A DNA stretch of 64,000 bases from Halarsenatibacter silvermanii (GCF_900103135.1 NZ_FNGO01000009.1:40998-104997); one strand, 5' to 3'; positions 15,427-24,633 are shown, numbered from the stretch's first letter. Program-made: numbers and translations. Notes: generated by a model from the letters alone, not told the origin.

Positions 15427-16752
15427 ATGGAAAAATACATAAACAGCTGCCGGCTTAACTCTTTGAGTGATGGACTGAAAGAAGGAGAGGAGGATTTGTC
15501 GGAGATAATTGATGAAAGTCTGAATCGGATCGAAAATTGTGAGGAGAAAATCGAGGCGCTGCTGCCGGAGCAGAACCGAGAAAAAAGGCTGCGGCGTCAG
15601 GCCGATAAATTGCAGAGGCGGGCTGAAGCCGGGGAAGATTTGCCGCTTTATGGTGTTTTGACGGGAATAAAAGATATATTTCATCTGCAGGGCTTTTTCA
15701 CCCGGGCCGGGTCCAGTCTGGATCCTGAACTTTTGACCGGTGAGGAAGGTTATATAGTCAAAAAGATTCGCCAGGCCGGAGGGCTGATGCTGGGGAAGAC
15801 GGTGACCACCGAATTCGCCTATTTTGCTCCCGGGCCCACGCGCAATCCTCACAATTTCGATCACACTCCTGGCGGCTCGAGCAGCGGTTCGGCGGCCGCG
15901 GTGGCTGCGGGCTACTGTCCGCTGGCTCTGGGTACTCAGACCGTGGGCTCGATAATCCGTCCCGCCTCATACTGCGGGGTGGCTGGCTTCAAACCCACCT
16001 ATGATCGCATCCCGCGCGAGGGTCTTTTGCCGTTCTCCAGCTCCGCCGATCATATCGGTTTTTTTACCCGGGATGTAAGCGGTATGAGAAAAGCTTCCGC
16101 GGTGCTGGTGCCGGGCTGGGAGGAAGATAATGAGGATCTGGAGTATTCCCCGGGCGCAGAAAAGGGCAAAAAACCGGTGCTGGGGGTACCTGCTGATGCC
16201 TATCTCGAACAGGCCGATAATGAGGGGCTGCGGAACTTTGCGGAGACGAAAAAAGAACTCGAACAGGCGGGTTATCCGATCAAAAAGACGGAGTCTCTGT
16301 CAGATATAGCCGGGATCAACCGGGCTCATCGGCAGCTGGTAGCCTTTGAATTTGCCGAAGTTCACCGGGACTGGTATGAAGAATATTCGGACCATTATCG
16401 TCAGGGATCGATTCAGCTCATAGAAAAGGGGCGGGCGGTATCGAGCGCGGATTATCAGCGGGCTCAAAAGAGCCAGCAGCGGACGCGAAAAAATCTGCAT
16501 GAGAAGATGAAGACAGCAGGAATAGATATCTGGATATCGCCGGCAGCCCCGGGACCGGCTCCTGAGGGGATCGATGATACCGGAAATCCGGTGATGAATC
16601 TGCCCTGGACTCATGCTGGTCTGCCCGCGATCTCGCTGCCGGCCGGAGGCAGCGATGAGGGGCTGCCGATGGGACTGCAGCTGGCTGGATATGCCGGCGG
16701 CGATGAAAAGCTTCTGGCGTGGGCGGCAGATATAGAGAAGATCCTGTTATGA
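15427..16752 (+). CDS. Amidase-signature family hydrolase
   Basis: A cytoplasmic amide hydrolase with the Ser-cisSer-Lys triad of the amidase-signature family. The lysine is in YGVLTGIKDIF (about residue 80). The glycine-serine core is TPGGSSSGSAAAVAAG (about 147-162), and the nucleophile region QTVGSIIRPASYCGVAG follows at about 175. The C-terminal region (MNLPWTHAGLPAISLPAG) is typical. AGAAGGAG precedes the ATG. The length of 441 residues is slightly short for GatA, and no gatC or gatB is adjacent, so a catabolic amidase is more likely than the glutamyl-tRNA amidotransferase. The ankyrin gene follows 47 bases later and may be co-transcribed. Confidence 0.88.
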   Translation: MEKYINSCRLNSLSDGLKEGEEDLSEIIDESLNRIENCEEKIEALLPEQNREKRLRRQADKLQRRAEAGEDLPLYGVLTGIKDIFHLQGFFTRAGSSLDPELLTGEEGYIVKKIRQAGGLMLGKTVTTEFAYFAPGPTRNPHNFDHTPGGSSSGSAAAVAAGYCPLALGTQTVGSIIRPASYCGVAGFKPTYDRIPREGLLPFSSSADHIGFFTRDVSGMRKASAVLVPGWEEDNEDLEYSPGAEKGKKPVLGVPADAYLEQADNEGLRNFAETKKELEQAGYPIKKTESLSDIAGINRAHRQLVAFEFAEVHRDWYEEYSDHYRQGSIQLIEKGRAVSSADYQRAQKSQQRTRKNLHEKMKTAGIDIWISPAAPGPAPEGIDDTGNPVMNLPWTHAGLPAISLPAGGSDEGLPMGLQLAGYAGGDEKLLAWAADIEKILL

Positions 16753-16799
16753 GAAAGCAGGACAGAGCTCAAAAAGAAAAAGGAGGAGGGGAGGAAACC

Positions 16800-18503
16800 A
16801 TGATCAAAAAGGCAGCGATTTTTATGCTAATTTTTGGTTTTATCTTTGCGATGACAGCCCTGACAGCGGTTGTGGAAGCGGAATCAAATCTTCTGGAGCT
16901 GGTTAAGGAAGAAACTCCCGAAAAGATAGAGGAAGCTTTAAAAGATGGGGCTGATGTGAATCAAACCGACGATAGGGGGAAAACTCCCCTGATTGTGGCA
17001 GCAGCCCACAACAGCCGGCCGGAAGTTATCGATCTGCTGCTCGATTACGGAGCCCGGATGGAAAGAAGGGACAAAAACGGTCAAACCGCTCTCTACCATG
17101 CTGCCCGGCATAATCCTTCTCCTGAGGTTATGAGAAAAATTATCTGGCGGGGAGCTGCCGTCAATGTAACCAGCGATGCCGGCTATACGCCGCTTTTGCG
17201 CGCCGCTGAGCTGGGAGCTGAGAATAAAGTGGAAATTCTGATCAGCAGAGGGGCGGAAATCGATCGCCGCGGACCAAAAGGGGAGACAGCCCTTATGCTG
17301 CTTATGGAAAATGACCCCTCCCCGGAGATTGTGCAAAGGCTTTTAAACGCGGGCGCTTCCCCCCGGCTCAGCGATGATCAGGGCAGGACTGCCCTGCACA
17401 GAGCCGCCGCCCGGGAACAGACAGATAATGCCAGGATGTTGATAGAGGCCGAAGCTTCCCCTGATCCCGGCGATCGGGAAGGGATTACACCCCTGATGCG
17501 GGCAGCAGCTAACAATGAGAGGACGGAGATGATCTCTCTTTTGCTGGCAGAAGGAGCAGAGCTGGAAAGCCGCTCTCGGACGGGCAAGACGCCTTTGATG
17601 AAAACAGCGGCCGAAAATGAATCGGTGCGGGTGATGGAATATCTGCTGGCGGAGGGAGCTGAAGTTAATACATCCGATGAAGAGGGGCGGTCAGTTTTAC
17701 ATCATCTCATCACCGGCCCGGCCGCCCGGCGAAAGCTGGCGGTGCTCATCGAAAAAAGCGATCCGGAGCTCAATGCGGCTGATAGAGAGGGAAATACTCC
17801 TCTGCATCTGGCCGTGGACAGAAAAGCTTCTGATTACGAGCTGATCGAAAAGCTTTTACAGGCGGGAGCCGATCCGAATATTCTGGACGGCAGGGGATAC
17901 TCTCCTCTGATGATGCTGGCTGAGAGCAGCGACAGACCGGAACTATTTGAGCTTATGCTCAGGGCAGGGGCTGAACCCGACAAAACCGGATATCGCGACA
18001 AGACCGCCCTGATGCTGGCCGCTGAAAACACCTCCAGTCAGGAGGTAATATTTGCTCTGCTGGAGGCCGGAGCCGAGGTGCCCCGCCAGGATGCCCGGGG
18101 CCGGAAGGTCGTCGATTATTTAGAGGGCAACGAAGCGCTTTTCAACACAGAAGCCTACTGGGAGCTGCAGTATATGGAACCGGAGGAGCGAGAACTCGAA
18201 CCGATGGAGTTCAAATCGAGAAGCTCGGCAACTTTGCGCGGACTGGCCCTGCCCTCGCTGGGCCATGCCTATGCTGACAGCTGGTGGCCTAAAGGAGCTC
18301 TTTTTCTGACCGGAGAGGCAGCAAGTCTGGGAATGGCGCTGACCCGGGATGACAGCAGCGATGCCCTGCCTTTTTATCTGGCTTTTGCGGCCTTAAAAGC
18401 CTGGGAAATTTACGATGTCAATCAGGAAGTTGGCGAACACAACCGGGAGGCGGAAGAGTACAACGAGCGGGTGGAGGAGTTTCACCAGCAATTTCAGGAA
18501 TGA
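16800..18503 (+). CDS. Exported ankyrin-repeat protein with C-terminal membrane domain
   Basis: A 567-residue protein. A signal peptide or anchor (hydrophobic about residues 6-25) is followed by about twelve ankyrin repeats (about 35-440). Repeat landmarks such as DRGKTPLIVAAAHN, NGQTALYHAARH and EGNTPLHLAVDR recur every 33-35 residues. The C-terminal part (about 480-567) has a hydrophobic stretch (GLALPSLGHAYADSWWPKGA) resembling small membrane-domain families of the DUF5683 kind. Ankyrin repeats bind proteins; being outside the cytoplasmic membrane, this one may act in the cell envelope. The start at 16800 is fixed by GGAGGAGGGGAGG. Ankyrin arrays this long are uncommon in free-living Firmicutes. 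Confidence 0.8.
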   Translation: MIKKAAIFMLIFGFIFAMTALTAVVEAESNLLELVKEETPEKIEEALKDGADVNQTDDRGKTPLIVAAAHNSRPEVIDLLLDYGARMERRDKNGQTALYHAARHNPSPEVMRKIIWRGAAVNVTSDAGYTPLLRAAELGAENKVEILISRGAEIDRRGPKGETALMLLMENDPSPEIVQRLLNAGASPRLSDDQGRTALHRAAAREQTDNARMLIEAEASPDPGDREGITPLMRAAANNERTEMISLLLAEGAELESRSRTGKTPLMKTAAENESVRVMEYLLAEGAEVNTSDEEGRSVLHHLITGPAARRKLAVLIEKSDPELNAADREGNTPLHLAVDRKASDYELIEKLLQAGADPNILDGRGYSPLMMLAESSDRPELFELMLRAGAEPDKTGYRDKTALMLAAENTSSQEVIFALLEAGAEVPRQDARGRKVVDYLEGNEALFNTEAYWELQYMEPEERELEPMEFKSRSSATLRGLALPSLGHAYADSWWPKGALFLTGEAASLGMALTRDDSSDALPFYLAFAALKAWEIYDVNQEVGEHNREAEEYNERVEEFHQQFQE

Positions 18504-18654
18504 AAGATAGAGAAAACAGTATAAAAATAGGGGTTTCGGGCAGGAAAATGGCATAGAATCTCAAAATTAGATATTGAGAAAGTACTAAAGAAGAGTTAAA
18601 AAGCTTAAGACCCAAAAAAATAATATGCAAAAATTAATATGCAAAAGTGCATTC

Positions 18655-18830
18655 AAAATGCATTCAGGTGCCTCCGGTATAGCCGGAGGAGAATAGGGAA
18701 TCAGGTTAAAAGCCTGAACGGGCCCGCCACTGTAACCGGTCAGGCCGGATTTTGTTCTGCCACTCGCTTTTAAAAGCGGGGAAGGCAAATCCGGATAAAG
18801 GCCGGAAGTCAGGAGACCTGCCTGATTGCT
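18655..18830 (+). ncRNA. Cobalamin (B12) riboswitch
   Basis: The conserved parts occur in order: GGTGCC (18668), GAATAGGGAATCAGG (18690), AAAAGCCTGAACGGGCCCGCCACTGTAA as two adjoining blocks near 18708-18735, and GGAAGGCAAATCCGGA with GCCGGAAGTCAGGAGACCTGCC (18780-18822). This is the adenosylcobalamin-type aptamer, including the B12-box-like end. It is oriented toward the solute-binding protein gene at 19057 and is followed by a terminator, so B12 should switch transcription off. Confidence 0.93.
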
Positions 18831-18947
18831 TTGCCTGCAGTTCCCCGATGGCAGGGAATGGTAGGTGAAGCCATTCAGAATTGACCGTGATTATTCGTGG
18901 TTATTCGTTGTTAAAAGGCGGGTCTGTCTGGTATTTTCACCTCATCA

Positions 18948-18975
18948 CTCAACCTGTCGGGGTTGGGTTTTTTTA
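18948..18975 (+). terminator. Riboswitch-controlled terminator
   Basis: CTCAACC (18948-18954) pairs with GGTTGGG (18961-18967) and is followed by seven T residues. It lies between the cobalamin aptamer and the next gene, the expected place for the expression platform. Confidence 0.85.
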
Positions 18976-19056
18976 TTTGCCCTGAGATTTTTACATAACT
19001 GCAGCAGATAAAATATTGCAAAACTTTAAAACCAACTTAAAAATGGGGGATTAAAA

Positions 19057-20370
19057 ATGAAATGCAAAACGAGTATCTTTATGGTCTTTTTGCTGGTGTT
19101 TTCTCTGACGATTACGAGCTGTGCGGGCAGGGCAGCGGCTTCAGAAAATCCGCCGGAAAAGCCGGAAAAGCTCACCATCATCGGTGAATCCGGCATCGAT
19201 GCCGAAGCCTATGAGGGAGTTTTGGCAGATTTTGCCGAGGAATACGGGATAGAAATCGAGTGGAGGGAGTATCCCTACGATGAACTCTGGGATCAGATAA
19301 CCACCAGCATCATGGCGGGAGATACTGTAGATCTCGTCCGGCTCAGTTCCTCCTGGCATGCTGAGCTGGGCGAGCTGGGAATGCTGATTCCTCTGGAGGA
19401 AATTGCCGCCGAAACGGAGCTGGGAAAAGCTGCGGAGATTTATTTTGACAGCTCTCTAGAAGCTCTGCGCTCTCACGATCAATTGTGGGGGCTGCCCATA
19501 ACGGCCGCCTCTTTGATGTTTATGTACAATGAGGATATGCTGCACGAACTCGGCTATGAATCCCCGCCGGCAACCTGGGAGGAGATGGTAGATATGTCCC
19601 AAAAGGCTATCGACGAAGGGCTGGCCGAGTACGGCTTTTTCCCCGGCTGGGTTTCCGCTCATGAAGACGGCATGGTCTGGTTTGATCTCATGCTCAAACT
19701 GCACGACGGCAGCTGGATGAACGAGGACAAAACTGAATGGACATTCAACGATGAGGCCGGTGTCAAAGCTTTAACCTTTATGAAGGAGATGCTGGAAAAG
19801 GAAATCGTGCCGCAGGCAGCTCTGGAGGTAAGCGACTGGGATAATTATCATCACTTCACCTCCGGAGAACAGCTTTTTGAGATCAACTGGGGATTTGTCT
19901 ACGGGCCGGCGACCGATCCGGAGGCTTCGGAAATTTCTGACTCGGTGGGTATAGGTCTTATACCCGGCATAGAAAGAGAGAGCTATACTGTTTTAGGAGG
20001 AAATGGCTATGCTGTTGCCGGCACTTCCCGCTCACCCGAATGGGCCTTTGAGCTTTTGCAGTACATGGCGGGCAAAGAGGGGGCCGCGGAATATCTGACC
20101 CACCACGGCAGCGATGTTCCTGTGAAAAATTTTTACGAAGATCATCCCCAATTTCCCTCCGAAGAGTTTCCGCTGATGGAGCCTTACTCCGAACAGATTG
20201 AATATGCCGGGTTTCGTCCCAGCCGTTATCTGACCTGGTATTCCGAATTCAGAGATAATATCTTTACTCCTGTCATGCACGAAGCTCTGCTGGGAGAAAA
20301 GGAGATCGAAAAAGCTCTGGATGAGGCGCAAAAAGAAGCGCAAAAAAAGCTGGAAGCAGAAGGCTTATAA
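19057..20370 (+). CDS. Extracellular solute-binding lipoprotein (ABC family 1) under B12 control
   Basis: A 437-residue lipoprotein: hydrophobic signal (FMVFLLVFSLTITSC) with a lipobox cysteine at about residue 22, then the two-lobed fold of family 1 binding proteins (sugar or polyamine type: EYPYDELWDQITTSIMAGD; WAFELLQYMAGKEGAAEYL). It should capture a ligand outside the membrane and hand it to an ABC permease. No permease or ATPase gene is nearby, as the next gene is convergent. B12 transporters normally use BtuF-type binding proteins, so a family 1 protein behind a cobalamin riboswitch is odd. The ligand may be a corrinoid or a compound needed when B12 is short. The fold assignment is firm and the ligand unknown. 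Confidence 0.85.
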   Translation: MKCKTSIFMVFLLVFSLTITSCAGRAAASENPPEKPEKLTIIGESGIDAEAYEGVLADFAEEYGIEIEWREYPYDELWDQITTSIMAGDTVDLVRLSSSWHAELGELGMLIPLEEIAAETELGKAAEIYFDSSLEALRSHDQLWGLPITAASLMFMYNEDMLHELGYESPPATWEEMVDMSQKAIDEGLAEYGFFPGWVSAHEDGMVWFDLMLKLHDGSWMNEDKTEWTFNDEAGVKALTFMKEMLEKEIVPQAALEVSDWDNYHHFTSGEQLFEINWGFVYGPATDPEASEISDSVGIGLIPGIERESYTVLGGNGYAVAGTSRSPEWAFELLQYMAGKEGAAEYLTHHGSDVPVKNFYEDHPQFPSEEFPLMEPYSEQIEYAGFRPSRYLTWYSEFRDNIFTPVMHEALLGEKEIEKALDEAQKEAQKKLEAEGL

Positions 20371-20388
20371 AAAAGCTTATAAATCGGA

Positions 20389-21684
20389 TCAGTCCCTGTA
20401 CTGCAGGAAATAAAGCCGGCGGTAAAAATCATCATAGGTTATATTTGTCCGTCCTTTTCGGGGCTTAAAGTTTTCCCGCTGAATATCGAAGGCGGTGAAA
20501 TTGTCCCGGTTGAGAAGCTTTTTCCAGTTCTCAATGCTGCCGGCTTTATCTTCCAGCTCCAGCAGGGTGTAATCATCGTTTTTAAAAGCCCTTATCCCTG
20601 CGCTGTGCTCATTCAGACTTTTTTGAGAGCCGGTAAGCTCTGTCAGCAGCTTTTGCAATTCAGCGCCGTCTTTAAGGCCGAAGCCTTTATCGATAAAGGC
20701 GACGATCTCTGAGGCTTTTTCCTTGAGCTTATCGTCCCCGCCCAGCTGCCAGCTCTGCATTTTTCCGCCCGGACGCCCCAGGGCCAGATAGGTTATATCA
20801 TCATCGGTCGGCTCGCCCCTGTTAAAATCGTCAAAATCCTGTCTCAGCGCCTCTCTTAAAAAGGGAGCGGGCAGATTCCTGCAGTCGTTTAAAACTTTTT
20901 CCAGCCGATCATCATAGTACATCTCTCCCTCCCGGTGCTGTTCCAGCAGACCGTCGGTGGTCAAAAGAAGAGTATCGTTTTTCTCCAGGGTGATCTGCTT
21001 TAAGGGCCGGACGTCTTTTTGCAGGCCGAGCCCGGTCGAGATGGGCAGGCCGCCCGTGGGTATCTCTTCTGTATTTTTCTGCGGACTGATACGGAAGACA
21101 GGAAAATGCAGGCCGCCTGTGGTGTAAGAAAGGGTATAATTGTTGAGATCCAGCCGACCCAAAAAAAGGCAGACTAGATAATCGTCCGGAAAGCCCTCTT
21201 CCTGATACCGATGATCGATGAAATTCATCAGCTCTGCTGTAGATACTTTTTCGCCGGGATTATGCCGCAGCCTGAAATAGCTTTCGATAGCATCGTTGAC
21301 GAATATGGAAAGCAGGGTGCTGTCTATGCCGTGTCCGGAGACGTCGAAATAATAGATCAGATACTGGTTTAAGAGCGAGCTCATGGCCCCGTGATCGATT
21401 TGAAATACATTGTAATAATCGCCGCCGGTGTATTCAGCCGGGCGATAATAGGTATTGATAAATAGATCTTCGGGCTGAGGGATATTATCAGGCAGCAGCC
21501 TCTGGTGGATGCGGCGGGCTTTGGTCAGCTTATTGTCCAGCTCTTCTTCAAGCCCGGCTATTTCGTTATTCTGAGATTCAATCTGCTGCTGATGAGTTTT
21601 GACCTTCCTGTTTAGTCTATAAAACAATATCGCCAGCAAGATAGCTGCCGCGGTGAGCAGAGAATAAATCGCCACGAACTTCAC
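20389..21684 (-). CDS. Membrane-anchored SpoIIE/PP2C-type serine phosphatase with C-terminal ATPase-like domain
   Basis: Begins with one transmembrane helix (residues about 4-22) and a coiled coil (about 30-60), followed by a SpoIIE-type phosphatase domain. Metal-binding aspartates are visible in YTGGDYYNVF (about 91), YYFDVSGHGIDS (about 113) and LLLTTDGLLEQ, with PTDDDITYLALG at the end. The last 120 residues (about 310-431) look like a degenerate anti-sigma or histidine-kinase-type ATPase domain. Such proteins dephosphorylate anti-sigma-factor antagonists in stress pathways. The first ATG overlaps the stop of the ferritin-like gene by four bases, so the pair is translated together. No RsbW or RsbV homologue lies in the window. 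Confidence 0.85.
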   Translation of the reverse strand: MKFVAIYSLLTAAAILLAILFYRLNRKVKTHQQQIESQNNEIAGLEEELDNKLTKARRIHQRLLPDNIPQPEDLFINTYYRPAEYTGGDYYNVFQIDHGAMSSLLNQYLIYYFDVSGHGIDSTLLSIFVNDAIESYFRLRHNPGEKVSTAELMNFIDHRYQEEGFPDDYLVCLFLGRLDLNNYTLSYTTGGLHFPVFRISPQKNTEEIPTGGLPISTGLGLQKDVRPLKQITLEKNDTLLLTTDGLLEQHREGEMYYDDRLEKVLNDCRNLPAPFLREALRQDFDDFNRGEPTDDDITYLALGRPGGKMQSWQLGGDDKLKEKASEIVAFIDKGFGLKDGAELQKLLTELTGSQKSLNEHSAGIRAFKNDDYTLLELEDKAGSIENWKKLLNRDNFTAFDIQRENFKPRKGRTNITYDDFYRRLYFLQYRD

Positions 21685-21875
21685 TCTCTGCTTTCTTTCA
21701 GGGCTTCATAGCGGGAGCGGAGTATTTTCTCGTGCTGCTTTTCGTCCGAGATCAGCTGCTCATAAAGCTGTTGGGTTTCTTCGTCATCGGCCAGTTTTTT
21801 CAACTTCCTGTATTTCTGCTGGGCATCCCGTTCATCCTGAATGGCTTCCTCGATAGTCTCGAGCAGTTCTGACAT
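21681..21875 (-). CDS. Small ferritin-like (rubrerythrin-type) protein
   Basis: A 64-residue helical protein with carboxylate-rich helices (IEEAIQDERDAQQKYRKL and QLISDEKQHEKILRSRYEAL) resembling half of the rubrerythrin four-helix bundle; it would have to dimerise to build a di-iron site. The ATG at 21875 follows AGGAGG. The stop overlaps the start of the SpoIIE-type phosphatase gene (ATGA), so the two probably act in the same stress response. The short length leaves the iron-binding role uncertain. Confidence 0.65.
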   Translation of the reverse strand: MSELLETIEEAIQDERDAQQKYRKLKKLADDEETQQLYEQLISDEKQHEKILRSRYEALKESRE

Positions 21876-22179
21876 GTATATACACCTCCTGCATGCTTTA
21901 AAGATGATATATTTTATCACAGCTTTTATAATTATTTTAGCTCAAAATTTGGCGATCAGATCGGCTCGATCATCTCCCCGGCAGCCCGAGAGTTTTCTAT
22001 CATTGTATTATAAAAATCACTTATAATCAACATCGACGATCTTGCTGCTGCCATTTTTTTGTGCTATTATTAGAAGTGTCCAAAAATACGACCTATCTTA
22101 TCGGGTTTAAACAGAAAAATTAATTTTTTAATTTTCAGTTTTTTGTTTTCCGCCTGATTCAGGAGATCATCTCATATTT
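21876..22179. other. Divergent intergenic region
   Basis: About 300 AT-rich bases between the divergent phosphatase pair and the flavoprotein cluster. It should carry promoters for both. I see no structured RNA, repeat element or small gene in it. Confidence 0.5.
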
Positions 22180-23943
22180 ATGGGCAGAGATCGAGGGGGG
22201 AGATCGTTGGAATATATCGAGACCGAGGTATTGGTTATAGGAGGCGGTGCTGCCGGAGCCAGAGCTGCTCGAGAGGCTTCCCGGCGCGGACTGGAAACTG
22301 CCCTGGTTTTAAAGGGCAAATTCCAGCGCTGCGGTAATACGATAATGGCTCCCGGGGCGATAGCTGCGGCCGGCAGCTGGGGCAGAGAAAATGACAGCAG
22401 GAGATTGCATACCGAGGATACTATAGCAGGGGGAGCGGAGCTGAATGACCGCAGGCTGGTAAAGATCATGACCGAAAAAGCTCCGGAGGAGATTCTGGAG
22501 ATGGAAAGGATAGGGGCATTATGGCAGAGAGAGGATGACGGTGTTTCCTATTCTTTGAAGTCCGGAGGAGGTCACAGCTATCCCCGCAGCCCCTATCTCG
22601 AGGATCGCACCGGTCGAGAGCTGATGAGAGCTTTGGCGGGGGAGCTGCAGAAAAGAGATGTTTTAATAGCTGAGGATGTTTTTATCACCCGCCTGATAAA
22701 AAAATCCGGCCGCATAGTGGGAGCAGCGGGGCTGGACCGGGAAAGAGGAACTCCCGTCGTGTTCAGCAGCAGATCGGTAATTCTGGCGGCGGGAGGAGCC
22801 GGCAATCTCTATAAGAATACGAGCAATACGAATGATATAACCGGTGATAGCTATGCTCTGGCCTTTGAAGCCGGGGCAGAGCTTATAGATATGGAGTTTG
22901 TGCAGTTTTTCCCTATGGGCTTTCTTTTTCCCCGCTCGCTGCGGGGGGCTCTGGCGGCTCTCCCCTATTATTCGCACCTTTATAACAGCGAAAAGGAGCG
23001 CTTTTTGAAGAATTACGATCCTGAGAGGATGGAGCTTTCAACCCGGGATGTGGTCTCCAGAGCTATGTTCAAAGAGGTCCAGAAAGGACGCGGCACTCCC
23101 CGCGGGGGTGTGTGGTGTGATATGAGCCATAAAAAGCCCGGTTTTATCGCAAAAGAGCAGCCGGCCCTTTACAGCACCTATCAGGAGATAGGTTTTGATC
23201 CGGAAGAGGATCTTCTGGAGGTGGCCCCGACCTGTCATTTCTTTATGGGTGGGGTTAAGGTGGGAACGGACTGGTCTACCTCCCTTCCCGGTCTCTATGC
23301 TGCGGGGGAGGTCGTTGGAGGAATGCACGGAGCCAACCGCTTAAGCCAGAATGCTCTGGCCGAACTGCTGGTCAGCGGCGCTGAAGGAGGGAAGGCAGCC
23401 GCCCGCTTTGCCCGCGAAAATCGAAGGGCTGGAATTTCCGGGGAGGAAGAAGCTCAAAAGGTGAGAGATAAAGTCGGACGCCTTCTGGGTCCAGCTGAAT
23501 CGGAGACATCTGCTGCTCCGCGCCGTCCCCGGGAATTCCGGGCTGAACTCAGGGAGATTATGTGGGAGAAAGCCGGAGTTTTTAGAACCGAATCCTCCCT
23601 GGAAAAAGCCCGCAGCAGAGCGGCGAAAATGCTTGCCGGCATCTTCTCCCGGCAGAGAATGGCGGGGGATTTCCCCGGAGAGAACAGGGATTTAATTACA
23701 GCCCTGGAGAATGAATTTCTTCTCAAAACCGGATTGTGCGTTGCCGAAGCCGCACTCCATAGAGAGGAGAGCAGGGGTGCTCATTATCGGGACGATTATC
23801 CTGAAAGGGATGACCAGAACTGGTTTAAAAATATACTGCTGACCTCTGCTGAAAGAGCAGAGGACGATAAAACGGCGTTGGATCTGGCAGCTATCCCTGT
23901 GCCGGGGTCTGATCTGGATGAAAAGAAGGGTGATAAATCATGA
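22180..23943 (+). CDS. FAD-binding fumarate reductase/succinate dehydrogenase-like flavoprotein
   Basis: A 587-residue flavoprotein: N-terminal FAD Rossmann motif VLVIGGGAAGARAARE (about residues 18-33), the SRSVILAAGGAGNLY strand (about 190), and the substrate-site region AAGEVVGGMHGANRLSQNALAELLVSG (two adjoining blocks, about 370-396). The C-terminal helical domain is as in L-aspartate oxidase and fumarate reductase subunit A. Its stop overlaps the start of an Fe-S subunit gene, so the two form a complex. No membrane anchor gene is present, which points to a soluble enzyme like thiol-fumarate reductase. The start is uncertain: ATG 22180 has a distant AGGAG, while TTG 22207 follows GGGGGGAG. 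Confidence 0.85.
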   Translation: MGRDRGGRSLEYIETEVLVIGGGAAGARAAREASRRGLETALVLKGKFQRCGNTIMAPGAIAAAGSWGRENDSRRLHTEDTIAGGAELNDRRLVKIMTEKAPEEILEMERIGALWQREDDGVSYSLKSGGGHSYPRSPYLEDRTGRELMRALAGELQKRDVLIAEDVFITRLIKKSGRIVGAAGLDRERGTPVVFSSRSVILAAGGAGNLYKNTSNTNDITGDSYALAFEAGAELIDMEFVQFFPMGFLFPRSLRGALAALPYYSHLYNSEKERFLKNYDPERMELSTRDVVSRAMFKEVQKGRGTPRGGVWCDMSHKKPGFIAKEQPALYSTYQEIGFDPEEDLLEVAPTCHFFMGGVKVGTDWSTSLPGLYAAGEVVGGMHGANRLSQNALAELLVSGAEGGKAAARFARENRRAGISGEEEAQKVRDKVGRLLGPAESETSAAPRRPREFRAELREIMWEKAGVFRTESSLEKARSRAAKMLAGIFSRQRMAGDFPGENRDLITALENEFLLKTGLCVAEAALHREESRGAHYRDDYPERDDQNWFKNILLTSAERAEDDKTALDLAAIPVPGSDLDEKKGDKS

Positions 23944-24614
23944 ATGAAAAAGCTGAGGTTGAGGTTTATCGATATTTTCCTGCCCGCGATAAAATACCGG
24001 GTTATGATTTTTTTGAGGTCCCCTTTTCTGAAGGAATTAAAGTGCTCGATGTCGTCCAGCATATTTACAGAAATCTCGACGGTACTCTCGGTTTTGATTT
24101 TTGCTGCCGCAACAGCGGCTGCGGGCTCTGCGGGGTGACTGTCAATGGCGATCCTGCTTTGTTGTGCCGCAGGCCGGCCGAGAAGAAGATGACTATAAAG
24201 CCGCTGCAGAATTTTCCGGTCAAAAAAGATCTCAAAATCGACAGAGGTCGATTTAAAAACCAGCTCTCCCGGCTGCGGCTTTTTCTGGAGAGGAGAGAGA
24301 AGCCAGCCGAGGAACCCGAAAAGATCGATATGGCAGCTTTTGCTGATTTTAAGGAGGCCAGCAGATGTATCGGCTGTCTTAACTGCACGGCCGCCTGTCC
24401 GGCCTATGCCGAAAATTCTTCTCATTTTAAGGGGCCGGCAGTTTTTGTTCAGCTGGGCCGGCATTTTTTCGATCCCCGCGATGAAATATCCCGGGACCTT
24501 ATGGCCCTGAGCGAAGGGGTCGAACACTGCTGGCACTGCGGGGCCTGCATAGAAGCCTGTCCTCATGACCTGCGTCCGCAGAGGATTATAGAGAAAATCG
24601 CATCGATAGAATAA
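23940..24614 (+). CDS. Fumarate reductase/succinate dehydrogenase-like iron-sulfur subunit
   Basis: A 224-residue electron-transfer subunit. The N-terminal ferredoxin fold carries a plant-type [2Fe-2S] set (CCRNSGCGLCG with a later C in ALLCRRP). The C-terminal helical domain has two cysteine groups (CIGCLNCTAACPAY and CWHCGACIEACPHDL) for [4Fe-4S]-type clusters. It passes electrons to or from the flavoprotein encoded just upstream, with an ATGA overlap. It lacks the heterodisulfide-reductase-like CCG domains that extend thiol-fumarate reductase TfrB, so the electron donor must be different. The creatininase gene follows 19 bases later in the same operon. Confidence 0.88.
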   Translation: MNEKAEVEVYRYFPARDKIPGYDFFEVPFSEGIKVLDVVQHIYRNLDGTLGFDFCCRNSGCGLCGVTVNGDPALLCRRPAEKKMTIKPLQNFPVKKDLKIDRGRFKNQLSRLRLFLERREKPAEEPEKIDMAAFADFKEASRCIGCLNCTAACPAYAENSSHFKGPAVFVQLGRHFFDPRDEISRDLMALSEGVEHCWHCGACIEACPHDLRPQRIIEKIASIE

Positions 24615-24633
24615 AGAGGAGGGTTACTAAATT

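Larger units (their letters stand above)
18504..19056. other. Intergenic region with cobalamin riboswitch
   Basis: About 550 bases: roughly 140 bases of AT-rich promoter region (short direct repeats of TGCATTCA near 18648-18667), then the cobalamin riboswitch, its expression platform and terminator, and about 80 bases of leader before the lipoprotein gene. Confidence 0.7.
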
